Below the pieces are notes generated by a model. The model was not told the DNA's origin, searched no databases, and saw only the letters and a program-made list of their open reading frames with translations. A stretch of 64,000 bases of DNA from Vreelandella rituensis (lineage in GTDB: Bacteria; Pseudomonadota; Gammaproteobacteria; Pseudomonadales; Halomonadaceae): assembly GCF_003336665.1 (NCBI RefSeq), contig NZ_QPIJ01000001.1, positions 62,001 through 126,000 of the forward strand. Reading direction: 5' to 3'. Below, in pieces: positions 1 through 7,134 of this stretch (position 1 is its first letter; each line of letters starts with the position of its first letter). Position numbers and translations under genes: made by a program.

Positions 1-267
1 GCTCTGGGTGATGGTCAGGGCGTCCGCGTCGGCAAGACCCGGGGCATCGAAGGCCGCTGCCAGGGCAACCTTCAACCGCGCAAGGCTGTCCGGGGGGAGG
101 TCGGCAAGGTTGGCGCCAGCCATTTGATCGAGGTAGTCCCAGGCGTCTGGGTTACCAATACCGTTTTCACGATAGCGATTAGCTGCCGCCAGGGAAAAGG
201 TCTCATCGGCAAGCAAGCGCTGGGCCTGCTCCATTCGTTCGGTCTGTGCGAGCTGCAAAAAGTCCAT
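1..267 (-). CDS. Unknown protein, C-terminus cut by window edge
   Basis: Only the first 89 codons are visible; the frame runs off the left edge without a stop. The ATG at 267 has a GGGAG ribosome site seven bases upstream. The visible part is acidic, Ala/Leu-rich and probably helical, with no motif I recognise. It follows the 116-aa gene and rdgC in the same direction, but a terminator hairpin at 303-327 lies between, so it is either attenuated or separately expressed. Function not assigned. Confidence 0.7.
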   Translation of the reverse strand, partial: MDFLQLAQTERMEQAQRLLADETFSLAAANRYRENGIGNPDAWDYLDQMAGANLADLPPDSLARLKVALAAAFDAPGLADADALTITQS

Positions 268-302
268 GGAATCTCCCTGATGGCTGGCAGCAATAAAGCA
301 AA

Positions 303-327
303 GGCCGGCAATCCTTGGATGCCGGCC
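303..327 (-). terminator. Intrinsic terminator after the 116-aa gene
   Basis: A strong hairpin (arms GGCCGGC and GCCGGCC with an inner ATCC/GGAT pairing) begins a few bases after the stop of the leftward gene at 333. On the minus strand it is followed by the T-rich tail TTTGCTTTATT, so it works in the leftward direction. Confidence 0.65.
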
Positions 328-332
328 TGGGG

Positions 333-683
333 TCATGCCGTCTTGCGGTGGTCGTCTTCGGCGGCGATATCCCCAAAGGGATCGATGGCGGCGTTTTCCA
401 CCCAGTGCTTGATGGTCTCGGCGTAGTGGGGTTGCATCAAACCGACGATCAGGCGGGCACGGGTCTGTTGATGTAGCCGAGATACGTCACGCGGCTTCAA
501 GGGCCAGAGGGTGCTGGCGCGGTCGGCATGGCGAAGGATCTGCGCCGTTACCACCGGGCTTTTGCCGCGCTTGTCCAGGCGCAGGAACACATCGTATTCG
601 GCGCCGTGCTTGACAGAAATGATTGGGCTCTCCGGGGTTTCCGGGTAGGAGATGGTGATTCCCGAAATCTTGGCTACGGCCAT
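333..683 (-). CDS. Unknown 116-aa protein downstream of rdgC
   Basis: A complete 116-residue frame starting at ATG 683, 35 bases after the rdgC stop, so the two are probably cotranscribed. The N-terminus (MAVAKISGITISYPETPE) suggests beta strands, and the C-terminus is acidic. No catalytic motif, membrane segment or signal peptide is visible. The position directly behind rdgC suggests a plasmid maintenance or DNA-metabolism role, but that is inference only. Confidence 0.75.
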   Translation of the reverse strand: MAVAKISGITISYPETPESPIISVKHGAEYDVFLRLDKRGKSPVVTAQILRHADRASTLWPLKPRDVSRLHQQTRARLIVGLMQPHYAETIKHWVENAAIDPFGDIAAEDDHRKTA

Positions 684-718
684 AAGGGTTCTCTTTTTTC
701 CGTGGTCGTGTATGCGCG

Positions 719-1666
719 TCAGGCAGCGTCGCTTGCGGGTTCAGGCTCGGACTCAGGCTCAAACGCAACCTCGCCGCCCAGGCAATCAATCAGCATGTCG
801 ATGGTCTGGGTAAGGGCGCCGGTCATCAGGTGGAAGTCGGTTTCCAGGCGCACCAGGGCATCATCGCCGTCTTCGGTGTGATCGGCTTCTTCGATGAGGG
901 CCTCGGCAAAGCGGATGCCCTTCAACGCGAGGTCGTCGGTAAGCACGCAGCTGGCCTGTTTCTCGATGCTGATGGCGAGTTGGGAGGCCTGGCAGCCATT
1001 GGCCAGCATGGTCTGGATCTCTTCACCATCCAGGTCCGCACATCGAGCGGTAAACACGGTATCGGCCTTGTCCTTGAGGGTGGCCTTGTCGCCCATGACG
1101 AGCCAGGCGGGGCGAGTAGCGGGATCGGTGAGCCAGGCGGTCATTTTGCCAACCGGCAGTTCCTGGGTTCTCAGCGGAACGACCTTGAGGCTGCCCAGTG
1201 TTTCGCGCAAAAGGTCGAGGGCGTCCTCGGCGGTCGTGCGGCTCGAGGCGTCAACACAGATAAGGTCATTGCGGGTATCCCACCACAGGAAGGTGCGCTT
1301 GGAGCGGATGAAGGCGCGAGGCATCAGGGCTTCGGTGATTTGCTCCTTGATCGCGGTCTTTTCCTTGCGGGTGACTTTGCGGCCTTCTTTGCTCTCGATC
1401 TCGGCCACGGCGTCTTCGACTTCTTCTTTCACCACGGAGGCGGGCAGCATGCGTTCCTGGCTCAAGACGCTCAACAAACGCTGGCCCTGAACCTCATGCA
1501 CCAGCATGTTGCTGGCGCGACCGGCAGGCGCCGTCCAGGCGTGGCGGCGAGCCTGAGACTCCCCCAGCGGCACTGCGCGGTGCTCACCAAGGGCATTTTC
1601 GAGGGCATCCAGCGCAATGGCGGGCTTGTTACGCAGACGATAGAGAAGTGCGTTCTTGAAAAACAT
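719..1666 (-). CDS. rdgC: Recombination-associated protein RdgC
   Basis: 315 residues, close to the about 300 of E. coli RdgC, with the family hallmarks in order: N-terminal FFKNALLYRL, KEKTAIKEQITEALMPRAF, the central WWDTRNDLICVDASS and TLGSLKVVPL stretches, and C-terminal DFHLMTGALTQTIDMLIDCLGG. RdgC forms a ring-shaped dimer that binds duplex DNA and restrains RecA-dependent recombination; plasmid copies are thought to protect incoming DNA or tune recombination. The start at 1666 is chosen because AGGAG lies just upstream and the homology begins there; the frame is open a further 39 codons upstream but that part is unlike the family. The acidic EPESEPEPAS tail is an extra. Confidence 0.95.
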   Translation of the reverse strand: MFFKNALLYRLRNKPAIALDALENALGEHRAVPLGESQARRHAWTAPAGRASNMLVHEVQGQRLLSVLSQERMLPASVVKEEVEDAVAEIESKEGRKVTRKEKTAIKEQITEALMPRAFIRSKRTFLWWDTRNDLICVDASSRTTAEDALDLLRETLGSLKVVPLRTQELPVGKMTAWLTDPATRPAWLVMGDKATLKDKADTVFTARCADLDGEEIQTMLANGCQASQLAISIEKQASCVLTDDLALKGIRFAEALIEEADHTEDGDDALVRLETDFHLMTGALTQTIDMLIDCLGGEVAFEPESEPEPASDAA

Positions 1667-1736
1667 GGGGCGCTCCTGGGCTGACGGGTGACTTTTCACC
1701 TTCAATTTCTTATGACCATGATACCCTGAAAAAGAT

Positions 1737-1764
1737 GTTATAGGGTGGATACCAGAACCTGCAA
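1737..1764 (-). promoter_or_regulatory. Likely rdgC promoter
   Basis: On the minus strand TTGCAG and TATAAC are separated by 16 bases, about 70 bases upstream of the rdgC start. A partial dyad (ATACCCT at 1721, AGGGT at 1742) overlaps the -10 region and could be an operator. Confidence 0.45.
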
Positions 1765-1813
1765 AAGGGCTGGGCCACGTCAATCAACCCCCAAGCAACG
1801 GTAGGTATTTCCC

Positions 1814-2026
1814 ATGGTGAACTGGCCCGACCCCTCGCTGCCCCCGATCAACCTTAATAACGTCTGGCACTTGGAGGGCTCGCCTTGTGTGGGCCGGTGC
1901 GAGTTGCAAGAGGGCGTCTGCCAGGGGTGCAAGCGCACCCAAGACGAAATCCAGGACTGGTCCCTGATGGACAGGCGCGAGCGGGAAGCGGTGAAGCGCC
2001 GGATCAGGCTGGCACCGGACGAATGA
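1814..2026 (+). CDS. DUF1289 family small cysteine-rich protein
   Basis: 70 residues with the DUF1289 pattern: SPCVGRCELQEGVCQGCKRT followed by DEIQDWSLMDRREREAVKRR. The family has four conserved cysteines (here CVGRC and CQGC) suited to binding a metal or Fe-S cluster; its biochemical role is not established. ATG at 1814 is preceded by GGTAGG. It is transcribed away from rdgC. Confidence 0.85.
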   Translation: MVNWPDPSLPPINLNNVWHLEGSPCVGRCELQEGVCQGCKRTQDEIQDWSLMDRREREAVKRRIRLAPDE

Positions 2027-2076
2027 GCGTGGCGGGGGATAGCGAGCAGGGCACCAGGCAGTCACAGCTATTTTCC

Positions 2077-2114
2077 TTATATGGGTTGCATTAATCCCAT
2101 ATATGGGTTAAAGT
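2077..2114 (+). promoter_or_regulatory. Class 1 promoter with embedded dyad (copy A)
   Basis: TTGCAT at 2086 and TAAAGT at 2109 are separated by exactly 17 bases. A dyad (TATATGGGT at 2078, CCCATATA from 2096) overlaps the -35 box and the spacer, so a bound repressor would block RNA polymerase. It lies about 60 bases upstream of the 92-aa gene. Five further copies with the same geometry occur up to 16.3 kb. Confidence 0.7.
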
Positions 2115-2126
2115 GTACTCATTGAA

Positions 2127-2158
2127 GCGGCAACCGCTGCTTCGTACTGGCAACCGCC
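2127..2158 (+). promoter_or_regulatory. Twin GCAACCGC leader boxes
   Basis: The 5' leader of the 92-aa gene carries GGCAACCGC at 2129 and GGCAACCGCC at 2149, just before the AGGAG ribosome site. The same pair of boxes occurs in the leaders of the leftward genes at 23121 and 23519, and single boxes lie next to the start codons at 4750 and 6224. The position suggests control of translation or mRNA stability; the factor is unknown. Confidence 0.5.
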
Positions 2159-2174
2159 ACAGGAGATCCTTTCT

Positions 2175-2453
2175 ATGCACTGCTTCGGCCAACTGATTTA
2201 CGAATCCGGCAGCTACGCCGCCCCCCTGCCCGATGACTTCCAGGAATGGGAGTCGGTCACCGACGCCACCAATAGCCTCGCGGGCACCTGGAACGACATG
2301 GACGTTGATCCCGCAGAAGGGCAGGGCGTGACACTTCTGCTCTGGTTGGGCAAGCCCGACCCCGAAGCGCCGTTCCCCTGCGACGGTGCCAACTTCCCCC
2401 ACGACCGCACCTACCAGCTTGGCCCCCGCTGCGGCGTCCAGCGCCTTGAATAG
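2175..2453 (+). CDS. Unknown 92-aa protein
   Basis: 92 residues with AGGAG eleven bases before the ATG. The sequence is acidic, Pro- and Trp-containing (DDFQEWESVTDATNSLAGTW), with no membrane segment or known motif. It has its own class 1 promoter and a leader with two GCAACCGC boxes, which marks it as one of a co-regulated set of small accessory genes. Confidence 0.75.
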   Translation: MHCFGQLIYESGSYAAPLPDDFQEWESVTDATNSLAGTWNDMDVDPAEGQGVTLLLWLGKPDPEAPFPCDGANFPHDRTYQLGPRCGVQRLE

Positions 2454-2562
2454 CGCCAGCTGCCTATTTAGTTAGTGGTTTGAGTTTCATCCCCCGAATA
2501 TCGAAAGGTTGGCTGGCCGGGACGTACCGGCCGGCACAATCAGAAGACAGAAGGAAAAGATC

Positions 2563-3087
2563 ATGATCAATGCCGAACAGAACGCCATCGCCACCCTGCG
2601 TGCCTTGGGCCAGAAGATGCTCGCAGAGGCAGAAATAAGAAGGGCTGAGCCGGTTTATCAGCTGCGTGAAACGATGGTTCAGGAATCTGCCAGCAGCACG
2701 AACTACGGGGGATACGACAAGATAGTGTGGGTCAATCAGGGAAGCGGCGATGACGCCTTTGCTGAGGAGGTGGCGCTGTTGCCCCAAGACCCAGAGCCCG
2801 AGGACTCAGACGTGCTGTACTATTTTCAGGAGGACGATGATTTCGCCACTTCCACCGAGCCGACAGAGTTTGATAGTGAAGGTGCCGTGTTTCGCGCCGT
2901 CCCGATCAACGTCTTCCACTACTGGCGGACAGTCCAGAACTTCTTCACTCGGGACGCGGCCAACGCCTACCTCGAAACCCATGGCCACGCGCTCAACGAG
3001 CCGGAGATAGTCGTGACAAGCGGCAGTGGCCATCCCGAATGGTGCGCCCTGCGTAAGGCGGCCCTGGACCTCGCGCAAGCCGACTAA
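2563..3087 (+). CDS. Unknown 174-aa protein
   Basis: 174 residues from ATG 2563, chosen because AAGGAA lies seven to ten bases upstream; the frame is open 18 codons further but without a ribosome site. The middle is strongly acidic (DPEPEDSDVLYYFQEDDDF). The C-terminal half has a domain with FHYWRTVQNFFTRDAANAYLETHGH, a pattern seen in phage and plasmid proteins of unknown role. No catalytic motif seen. It probably shares a transcript with the preceding 92-aa gene. Confidence 0.8.
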   Translation: MINAEQNAIATLRALGQKMLAEAEIRRAEPVYQLRETMVQESASSTNYGGYDKIVWVNQGSGDDAFAEEVALLPQDPEPEDSDVLYYFQEDDDFATSTEPTEFDSEGAVFRAVPINVFHYWRTVQNFFTRDAANAYLETHGHALNEPEIVVTSGSGHPEWCALRKAALDLAQAD

Positions 3088-3103
3088 CTCACCCTCACCC
3101 AAA

Positions 3104-3128
3104 GGGAGGCTCCTTTCCTGAGCCTCCC
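3104..3128 (+). terminator. Hairpin between two small genes
   Basis: Perfect 9-bp inverted repeat (GGGAGGCTC / GAGCCTCCC) with a 7-base loop, shortly after the stop at 3087. No U-tract follows; the next ribosome site begins 7 bases later, so it may be an mRNA processing or stabilising hairpin rather than a full terminator. Confidence 0.5.
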
Positions 3129-3147
3129 TCAGATGGAGATAACCAAC

Positions 3148-3411
3148 ATGGCAATGCCCCAAACGCGTATCACCGGCGGCCCCGATACAACCCCGACCCA
3201 CGCACCCAACGCAGGGGCGCTAGCGCGTCTCGATGCACTTTGGCGTGAGCTTGGCGATGTGCCGACGCGTGAAGACCAGGAGGGCGCGCTGGTGCTTGAT
3301 GCGGGCTTCCAGTTGTTCGATCCCGGCACACCGGTCGAAGATATCTGGCACTGGTTCGAGGCGCAGCACGCCGGATTCAAGGTTGCCGAGAAGCTGGGTT
3401 GTGCTGAGTGA
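3148..3411 (+). CDS. Unknown 87-aa phage/plasmid-type protein
   Basis: 87 residues. ATG 3148 is preferred over ATG 3133 because the latter forms part of the GGAGA ribosome site used by the former. The core (WRELGDVPTREDQEG, then FPGTP-like FDPGTPVEDIWHWFEAQHAGF) matches a type of small protein common on phages and plasmids of proteobacteria, with no known function. Confidence 0.75.
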   Translation: MAMPQTRITGGPDTTPTHAPNAGALARLDALWRELGDVPTREDQEGALVLDAGFQLFDPGTPVEDIWHWFEAQHAGFKVAEKLGCAE

Positions 3412-3442
3412 GCCGCTGGGTGGAAAGCTTTTCAGGTGGCAT

Positions 3443-3481
3443 TATATATGGGTTGCGTATTACCTATATATAAATTAATAT
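3443..3481 (+). promoter_or_regulatory. Class 1 promoter with embedded dyad (copy B)
   Basis: TTGCGT at 3453 and TAATAT at 3476, 17-base spacer. The dyad arms are TATATATGGGT and ACCTATATATA. It serves the two-gene unit 3569-4609. Confidence 0.7.
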
Positions 3482-3568
3482 TACCGGACCGGCTGGCAAA
3501 GAGAGCGCCAGCCGCCCATGCCAGAAACGCCTATTTTGCATTCATGAAGTTGTAGGAGGACACCCCCA

Positions 3569-3955
3569 ATGCTACCCCATGATGACCTGCTGTTTGCCCG
3601 TTACCAGGGCTTCTTCGAGCGTATGACCGTGGGCAGTGCCGCCGGTCGCACCCATGAAACCAGCGACGACTGGAATGAGGCCTATGACGCAGGCATGAAT
3701 GATGCGGAAGTCTTTAATGCGTGGACCTCCTGCCACCAGCAAGCGGCGTTGCAAGAGGGCTGGGGGATGTTCACCACCGATGGCGCCGTGGCCGAGCCAT
3801 GGAAAAATGACCTTCTGTTGATCAACCGTGTGGACGAGCGCGAGGTGTTCGCCACTGACCAGCAGGCCATGATGCACGTCATCAAGATGGCCACGGCCGG
3901 CAGTGAGTTGCACCAGCGGGCCTTGCGGTTTCACATGACTATTGCGGAGGACTGA
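3569..3955 (+). CDS. Unknown 128-aa protein
   Basis: 128 residues with a strong AGGAGGA ribosome site. Soluble, acidic, no known motif; the sequence has several Met, Trp and His residues (HEMSDDWNEAYDAGM-like region near residue 30). The gene ends three bases before the start of the next, so they form a two-gene unit under promoter copy B. Confidence 0.8.
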   Translation: MLPHDDLLFARYQGFFERMTVGSAAGRTHETSDDWNEAYDAGMNDAEVFNAWTSCHQQAALQEGWGMFTTDGAVAEPWKNDLLLINRVDEREVFATDQQAMMHVIKMATAGSELHQRALRFHMTIAED

Positions 3956-3958
3956 GCC

Positions 3959-4609
3959 ATGGGCTGGCTAATTTCCAATGATCCGAACTTTGGCCGCAAG
4001 GAGCAGGTGGCCGAGATTCTCAACAGCTACAAGCACAACCGGTATCCCTACTCGACGCTGGTGGATCACAGCCAGCGGGGCAATACCCTCTACATGGTGC
4101 TGCACAACCCTACGCGTCGGCCTGCCAATGGCGTCGAGATAGACCGTAGGGATCAAGCGATAGACCTCTCTGCGCTGTCCTTCGATCTTTGCGGCAACTA
4201 CCGCTTCATCGCGGTCTATCTGCTCAGCGGCCCCAAGCGAGGCGAGGAAGGTGGCTGGGGCTACAAGTCGATGGACGAGTCGGCAGGGCCGGGGGTGAAT
4301 GACTGCCCCGAGCGCTTGCTCAAGCAATCCCAGATGGATGACCGTTACGACTGGCGCAAGGGCTGCCGCGAGGTTCGGCGGTTGGCCAAGGTGCGCCGCG
4401 AGTGGGCCAAGGGGCTCAAGGCGGGTGATACCGTGCTGTATCCCGCCGGTTTGGAGATTGTCGATGGCAAGTATGTGTCCAAGATGCGACGTATTACGTT
4501 CCTGCGCGACTATAGCAAGACCTACTTTGTCGGCCAGGGTGAGAAGGGGGTACTCCGATTCCGTTGGGATCGCGTGGAGTTTCCGGAAGCAGTCAGGGCG
4601 GCCGCCTAG
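3959..4609 (+). CDS. Unknown 216-aa protein
   Basis: 216 residues starting three bases after the previous stop. The N-terminus MGWLISNDPNFGRKEQVAEIL resembles phage-borne proteins that begin with MGW and a Lys-rich helix (I recall these as a DUF6927-like group, low certainty). The C-terminal third is basic and looks like a small beta-barrel (LKAGDTVLYPAGLEI, TFLRDYSKTYFVGQG, LRFRWDRVEF). Its last codons lie inside a 140-bp sequence repeated after the next gene. Possibly a nucleic-acid-binding protein. Confidence 0.8.
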   Translation: MGWLISNDPNFGRKEQVAEILNSYKHNRYPYSTLVDHSQRGNTLYMVLHNPTRRPANGVEIDRRDQAIDLSALSFDLCGNYRFIAVYLLSGPKRGEEGGWGYKSMDESAGPGVNDCPERLLKQSQMDDRYDWRKGCREVRRLAKVRREWAKGLKAGDTVLYPAGLEIVDGKYVSKMRRITFLRDYSKTYFVGQGEKGVLRFRWDRVEFPEAVRAAA

Positions 4610-4736
4610 TGACCCGGGCCGGTGGATAGCGCGAGAAAAACAGCGGGTATCGGCCCAATTGCTAATATATTGGTTGCGTTGTACCTATATATTAAATACA
4701 CTATGATCATTACCGCAGCAGCCGCTGCAGCACCCA
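4597..4736 (+). repeat. 140-bp direct repeat, copy 1
   Basis: This segment contains the last codons of the 216-aa gene, its stop, an intergenic stretch and promoter copy C. It is nearly identical to 5604-5741, which does the same job at the end of the 288-aa gene. Both copies begin GGCGGCCGCCTAGTGACCCG and end in GCAGCACCCA, with scattered differences and a 2-bp gap. Confidence 0.85.
4664..4702 (+). promoter_or_regulatory. Class 1 promoter with embedded dyad (copy C)
   Basis: TTGCGT at 4674 and TACACT at 4697, 17-base spacer, inside the 140-bp repeat. Dyad arms ATATATTGGT and ACCTATATAT. It drives the 288-aa gene. Confidence 0.7.
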
Positions 4737-4749
4737 GGAGGCAACCGCC

Positions 4750-5616
4750 ATGAGTATTGATTTTAGTGCCGACACGATCAAAACCGACCTCAAAGATCGC
4801 ATGTACCAATTCCTGCTTGCGCGGGAAAGCCATCGCCAGGCGTGCGCTGTCTATGAATCCCTTGGCCTACGTCGCCAGGGAGATGCGCCCAGCCTGTTCT
4901 GCTACGGCTTTGCCAACGACTTCGAGGCCGTGGTGAATGCCTATTTCGCGGATCTTTGCGCCAAGCTCACCGCCGAGCACGCAGCGGGCACCCCGGCTGA
5001 GGTGAGTCTTTGCAGCGATGATTACCTGCCGGATCGTGATGCGTTGGCCGCACGTTTTGAATCCTTGGCAACGGCCGTGCCACCGGCACAGGTGACCGCC
5101 TTTCTAAATGAGTTGGACGGCCTGAGCTACGCGACGATCCAGGCGGATATCGAAAAGCAGCTGGCGCAACTTGTGGATGTGGGCCTTGGCAAGATGGCAA
5201 ACCGGATCAGCAGCGAATTGGGTTTCTGGGGGTATGGCGACAAGGGTTACAAGTCCGGGCGCTTCGTGACCTCGATTTCCCATCCCGACTACTTCGATCA
5301 CGGGTCTGTACGGTCGCTGACAGGGGCCGATGAAGCCTTGGGCAAGGTCGCCGAGGCGAGCGGTATGCGCTTCGGGCAAGCTATCGACACCCTTGCGCGA
5401 GCACTTTTCGAACGACGCTATGGGGAATCCATTGCTACGCGGACGGTCTTCGGCAAGGGGCAGCCCCTTGAAATCTGTTGCTTCAAGAGCAAGATCGAGC
5501 TTCGCTGGTCACGGGAGGCATTCGAAGCGGTGCAGGCCTTTGTGACGCTCCACGGCGGGGAGAGAGAAGTGGATGCCGTCATGCAGGTGGCGGAACTGGA
5601 CAAGGCGGCCGCCTAG
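4750..5616 (+). CDS. Unknown 288-aa protein, paralogue of the 299-aa protein
   Basis: 288 residues; AGGAGGCAACCGCC directly precedes the ATG, so a GCAACCGCC box overlaps the space between ribosome site and start. The protein is paralogous to the 299-aa product at 6224: both have an N-terminal helical part (IRD/MYQFLLAR..., then FNDFEAVV/VFQIVACYMDELC), and a well conserved C-terminus with TFGK, LEI.CFK, a .HWSR/RWSR motif and F..LHG. The overall shape (helices, then a domain ending in a strand-rich CFK element) is reminiscent of DUF4942, but I cannot confirm this. No catalytic motif is visible. Position before a methyltransferase-helicase gene suggests a shared function. Confidence 0.8.
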   Translation: MSIDFSADTIKTDLKDRMYQFLLARESHRQACAVYESLGLRRQGDAPSLFCYGFANDFEAVVNAYFADLCAKLTAEHAAGTPAEVSLCSDDYLPDRDALAARFESLATAVPPAQVTAFLNELDGLSYATIQADIEKQLAQLVDVGLGKMANRISSELGFWGYGDKGYKSGRFVTSISHPDYFDHGSVRSLTGADEALGKVAEASGMRFGQAIDTLARALFERRYGESIATRTVFGKGQPLEICCFKSKIELRWSREAFEAVQAFVTLHGGEREVDAVMQVAELDKAAA

Positions 5617-5741
5617 TGACCCGGGCCGTTGGATAGCGCGAGAAACAGCATCTATCGGCCCAACTGCTCATATATTGGTTGCGTCATACCCATATATGAA
5701 ATACACTATGATCATTACCACAGCAGCCGCAGCAGCACCCA
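5604..5741 (+). repeat. 140-bp direct repeat, copy 2
   Basis: Second copy of the segment at 4597-4736. It supplies the last codons and stop of the 288-aa gene and the promoter of the 93-aa gene. The duplicated 3' ends give both proteins an Ala-Ala-Ala C-terminus. Confidence 0.85.
5669..5707 (+). promoter_or_regulatory. Class 1 promoter with embedded dyad (copy D)
   Basis: TTGCGT at 5679 and TACACT at 5702, 17-base spacer; arms ATATATTGGT and ACCCATATAT. It serves the 93-aa gene. Confidence 0.7.
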
Positions 5742-5774
5742 GCCCGCAACGACACATCAGCCAAGGAGACCAGC

Positions 5775-6056
5775 ATGACACTGACCGATCAACAAAAGGC
5801 CGAGCTTCGCCTGACCACCGACTATGAATGGCTTCGCGGTCTAGTCGAAGACCACCTCAACGGCATGGACGAAACCATGGCGAACTACGCCGGGGTGGAG
5901 GAGCTTCGGGCCGAGCTTTCGGAGGCCTTTCACTATGAGGCGGCAGACGAGGACACCAACATCGACAATCATCTTGCCGATAACGACGCGGCATTGCAGC
6001 TGATCTGGGAAGACCTTTCCGATGAGTTGCCGGAATCAAGCCTCACCCTGAATTGA
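5775..6056 (+). CDS. Unknown acidic 93-aa protein
   Basis: 93 residues, very acidic (about one residue in four is Asp or Glu), AAGGAG ribosome site. Predicted helical, no motif known to me. Strong acidity and small size are typical of DNA-mimic or anti-restriction proteins, but there is no specific match. It is a single-gene unit between promoter copy D and an intrinsic terminator. Confidence 0.75.
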   Translation: MTLTDQQKAELRLTTDYEWLRGLVEDHLNGMDETMANYAGVEELRAELSEAFHYEAADEDTNIDNHLADNDAALQLIWEDLSDELPESSLTLN

Positions 6057-6081
6057 CCCAGGCGCCAAGCGCAATACGCAG

Positions 6082-6112
6082 ACCCGGGGGAGAAATCCTT
6101 CCGGGTTTTTTT
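6082..6112 (+). terminator. Intrinsic terminator
   Basis: ACCCGG / CCGGGT hairpin with a partly paired inner GGGA/TCCT, followed by a run of seven T. It closes the 93-aa gene. Confidence 0.85.
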
Positions 6113-6137
6113 GTGTGTGGGGGGCTGTTTTATCTGC

Positions 6138-6176
6138 TATATACTAGTTGACATAAACCCATATATAAAATAAGCT
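6138..6176 (+). promoter_or_regulatory. Class 1 promoter with embedded dyad (copy E)
   Basis: TTGACA at 6148 and TAAGCT at 6171, 17-base spacer; the right arm ACCCATATAT is intact and the left arm is weaker (CTATATACTAGT). It has the best -35 box of the set and drives the 299-aa gene and the methyltransferase-helicase. Confidence 0.7.
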
Positions 6177-6223
6177 GGCCTTACTGCTACCGCAGACACC
6201 ACAGCCATTTAGGAGCAACCGCC

Positions 6224-7123
6224 ATGATCACAGCTGACAGCCTCAAAATCGGCATTCGCCAGCGTATTCGGGATTACATTGCCGCCCGCGACCAGTACGC
6301 GCAAAGCGTGAAAACCTTGTGCGGCCTTGGCCTGGACAGATCCGGTCGAGATCGCTTTAACCTCTTTGCCGGTGAAGACGTTTTCCAGATTGTTGCCTGC
6401 TACATGGATGAGCTTTGTCAGATGCTGAACGCCGAGTTTGCCAAGGGCACCCCGGCCCGCATCGAAACTGCGCTGTTGCTGGGTAACGCCCTGCGCGGGC
6501 GGGAAGCGCTGCATCAAGGCGCGTGGGCGGCGGACTTTCTGAACCCGTCAAAGCCGTTTGATCCGCTCAAACAACAGGCTTACGCCGATACCATCCTGGC
6601 GTATGTCGAGCGCATCGACTTTGAGGCCATCGCGGCAGGCATCAACGCACAGTTGCCGGCCCTTGAAGGGAAAGGCTTGGCCCAGATTGCGCGTGAACTG
6701 TCGCTAAGCTTCCGTTTTAGAGCGATGGCAATGGGCAGCTACCAAACGCCGCTGGTGCAGTTCAAGGCGGGACGGGTGATTACCAAGGGCGGCACCTTTT
6801 CCGGGGGCCAGGACAACTGGGAGCAATTCGAGACGCTACGCGCCGGGATCGAACGGGTGGCCAAGGATGGTGATATTGCGTTGGGCAGTGGTCTTGGCGA
6901 CCTGAGTTCCGCCATTGAAGACCTGTCTTGGGGTGATGCCATCGCCTCGCGGAGTACCTTCGGCAAGCGTGACGCACTGGAAATCCGCTGCTTCAAGGAC
7001 AAGTTCGAGTATCACTGGTCGCGTGATGCCTTCGATGCCTTGCAGGCATTCATCTGCCTGCACGGAGAGCCAGAGGTGGCGGATGTGATGATGAGCGTCG
7101 CCGCACTCGACACCGCCGCCTGA
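6224..7123 (+). CDS. Unknown 299-aa protein, paralogue of the 288-aa protein
   Basis: 299 residues, start preceded by AGGAGCAACCGCC. It shares the architecture of the 288-aa product: N-terminal helices with FAKGTPARIE (compare HAAGTPAEVS), and the C-terminal SRSTFGK, LEIRCFKDKFEYHWSRDAF and FICLHG elements. Nothing catalytic is visible. It ends 11 bases before the methyltransferase-helicase gene, so it is very likely translated from the same mRNA and may be a partner or specificity factor of that enzyme. Confidence 0.85.
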   Translation: MITADSLKIGIRQRIRDYIAARDQYAQSVKTLCGLGLDRSGRDRFNLFAGEDVFQIVACYMDELCQMLNAEFAKGTPARIETALLLGNALRGREALHQGAWAADFLNPSKPFDPLKQQAYADTILAYVERIDFEAIAAGINAQLPALEGKGLAQIARELSLSFRFRAMAMGSYQTPLVQFKAGRVITKGGTFSGGQDNWEQFETLRAGIERVAKDGDIALGSGLGDLSSAIEDLSWGDAIASRSTFGKRDALEIRCFKDKFEYHWSRDAFDALQAFICLHGEPEVADVMMSVAALDTAA

Positions 7124-7134
7124 GAGAGGGAATC

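Noticed and set aside
830-1684. Long open frame opposite rdgC
   Set aside because: It is antisense to a clearly identified gene and is a by-product of GC-rich codon use.
4597-4620. NotI (GCGGCCGC) and SmaI (CCCGGG) sites suggesting a cloning scar
   Set aside because: The same sites occur in both natural 140-bp repeat copies, within real C-terminal codons, so they are part of a native duplication.
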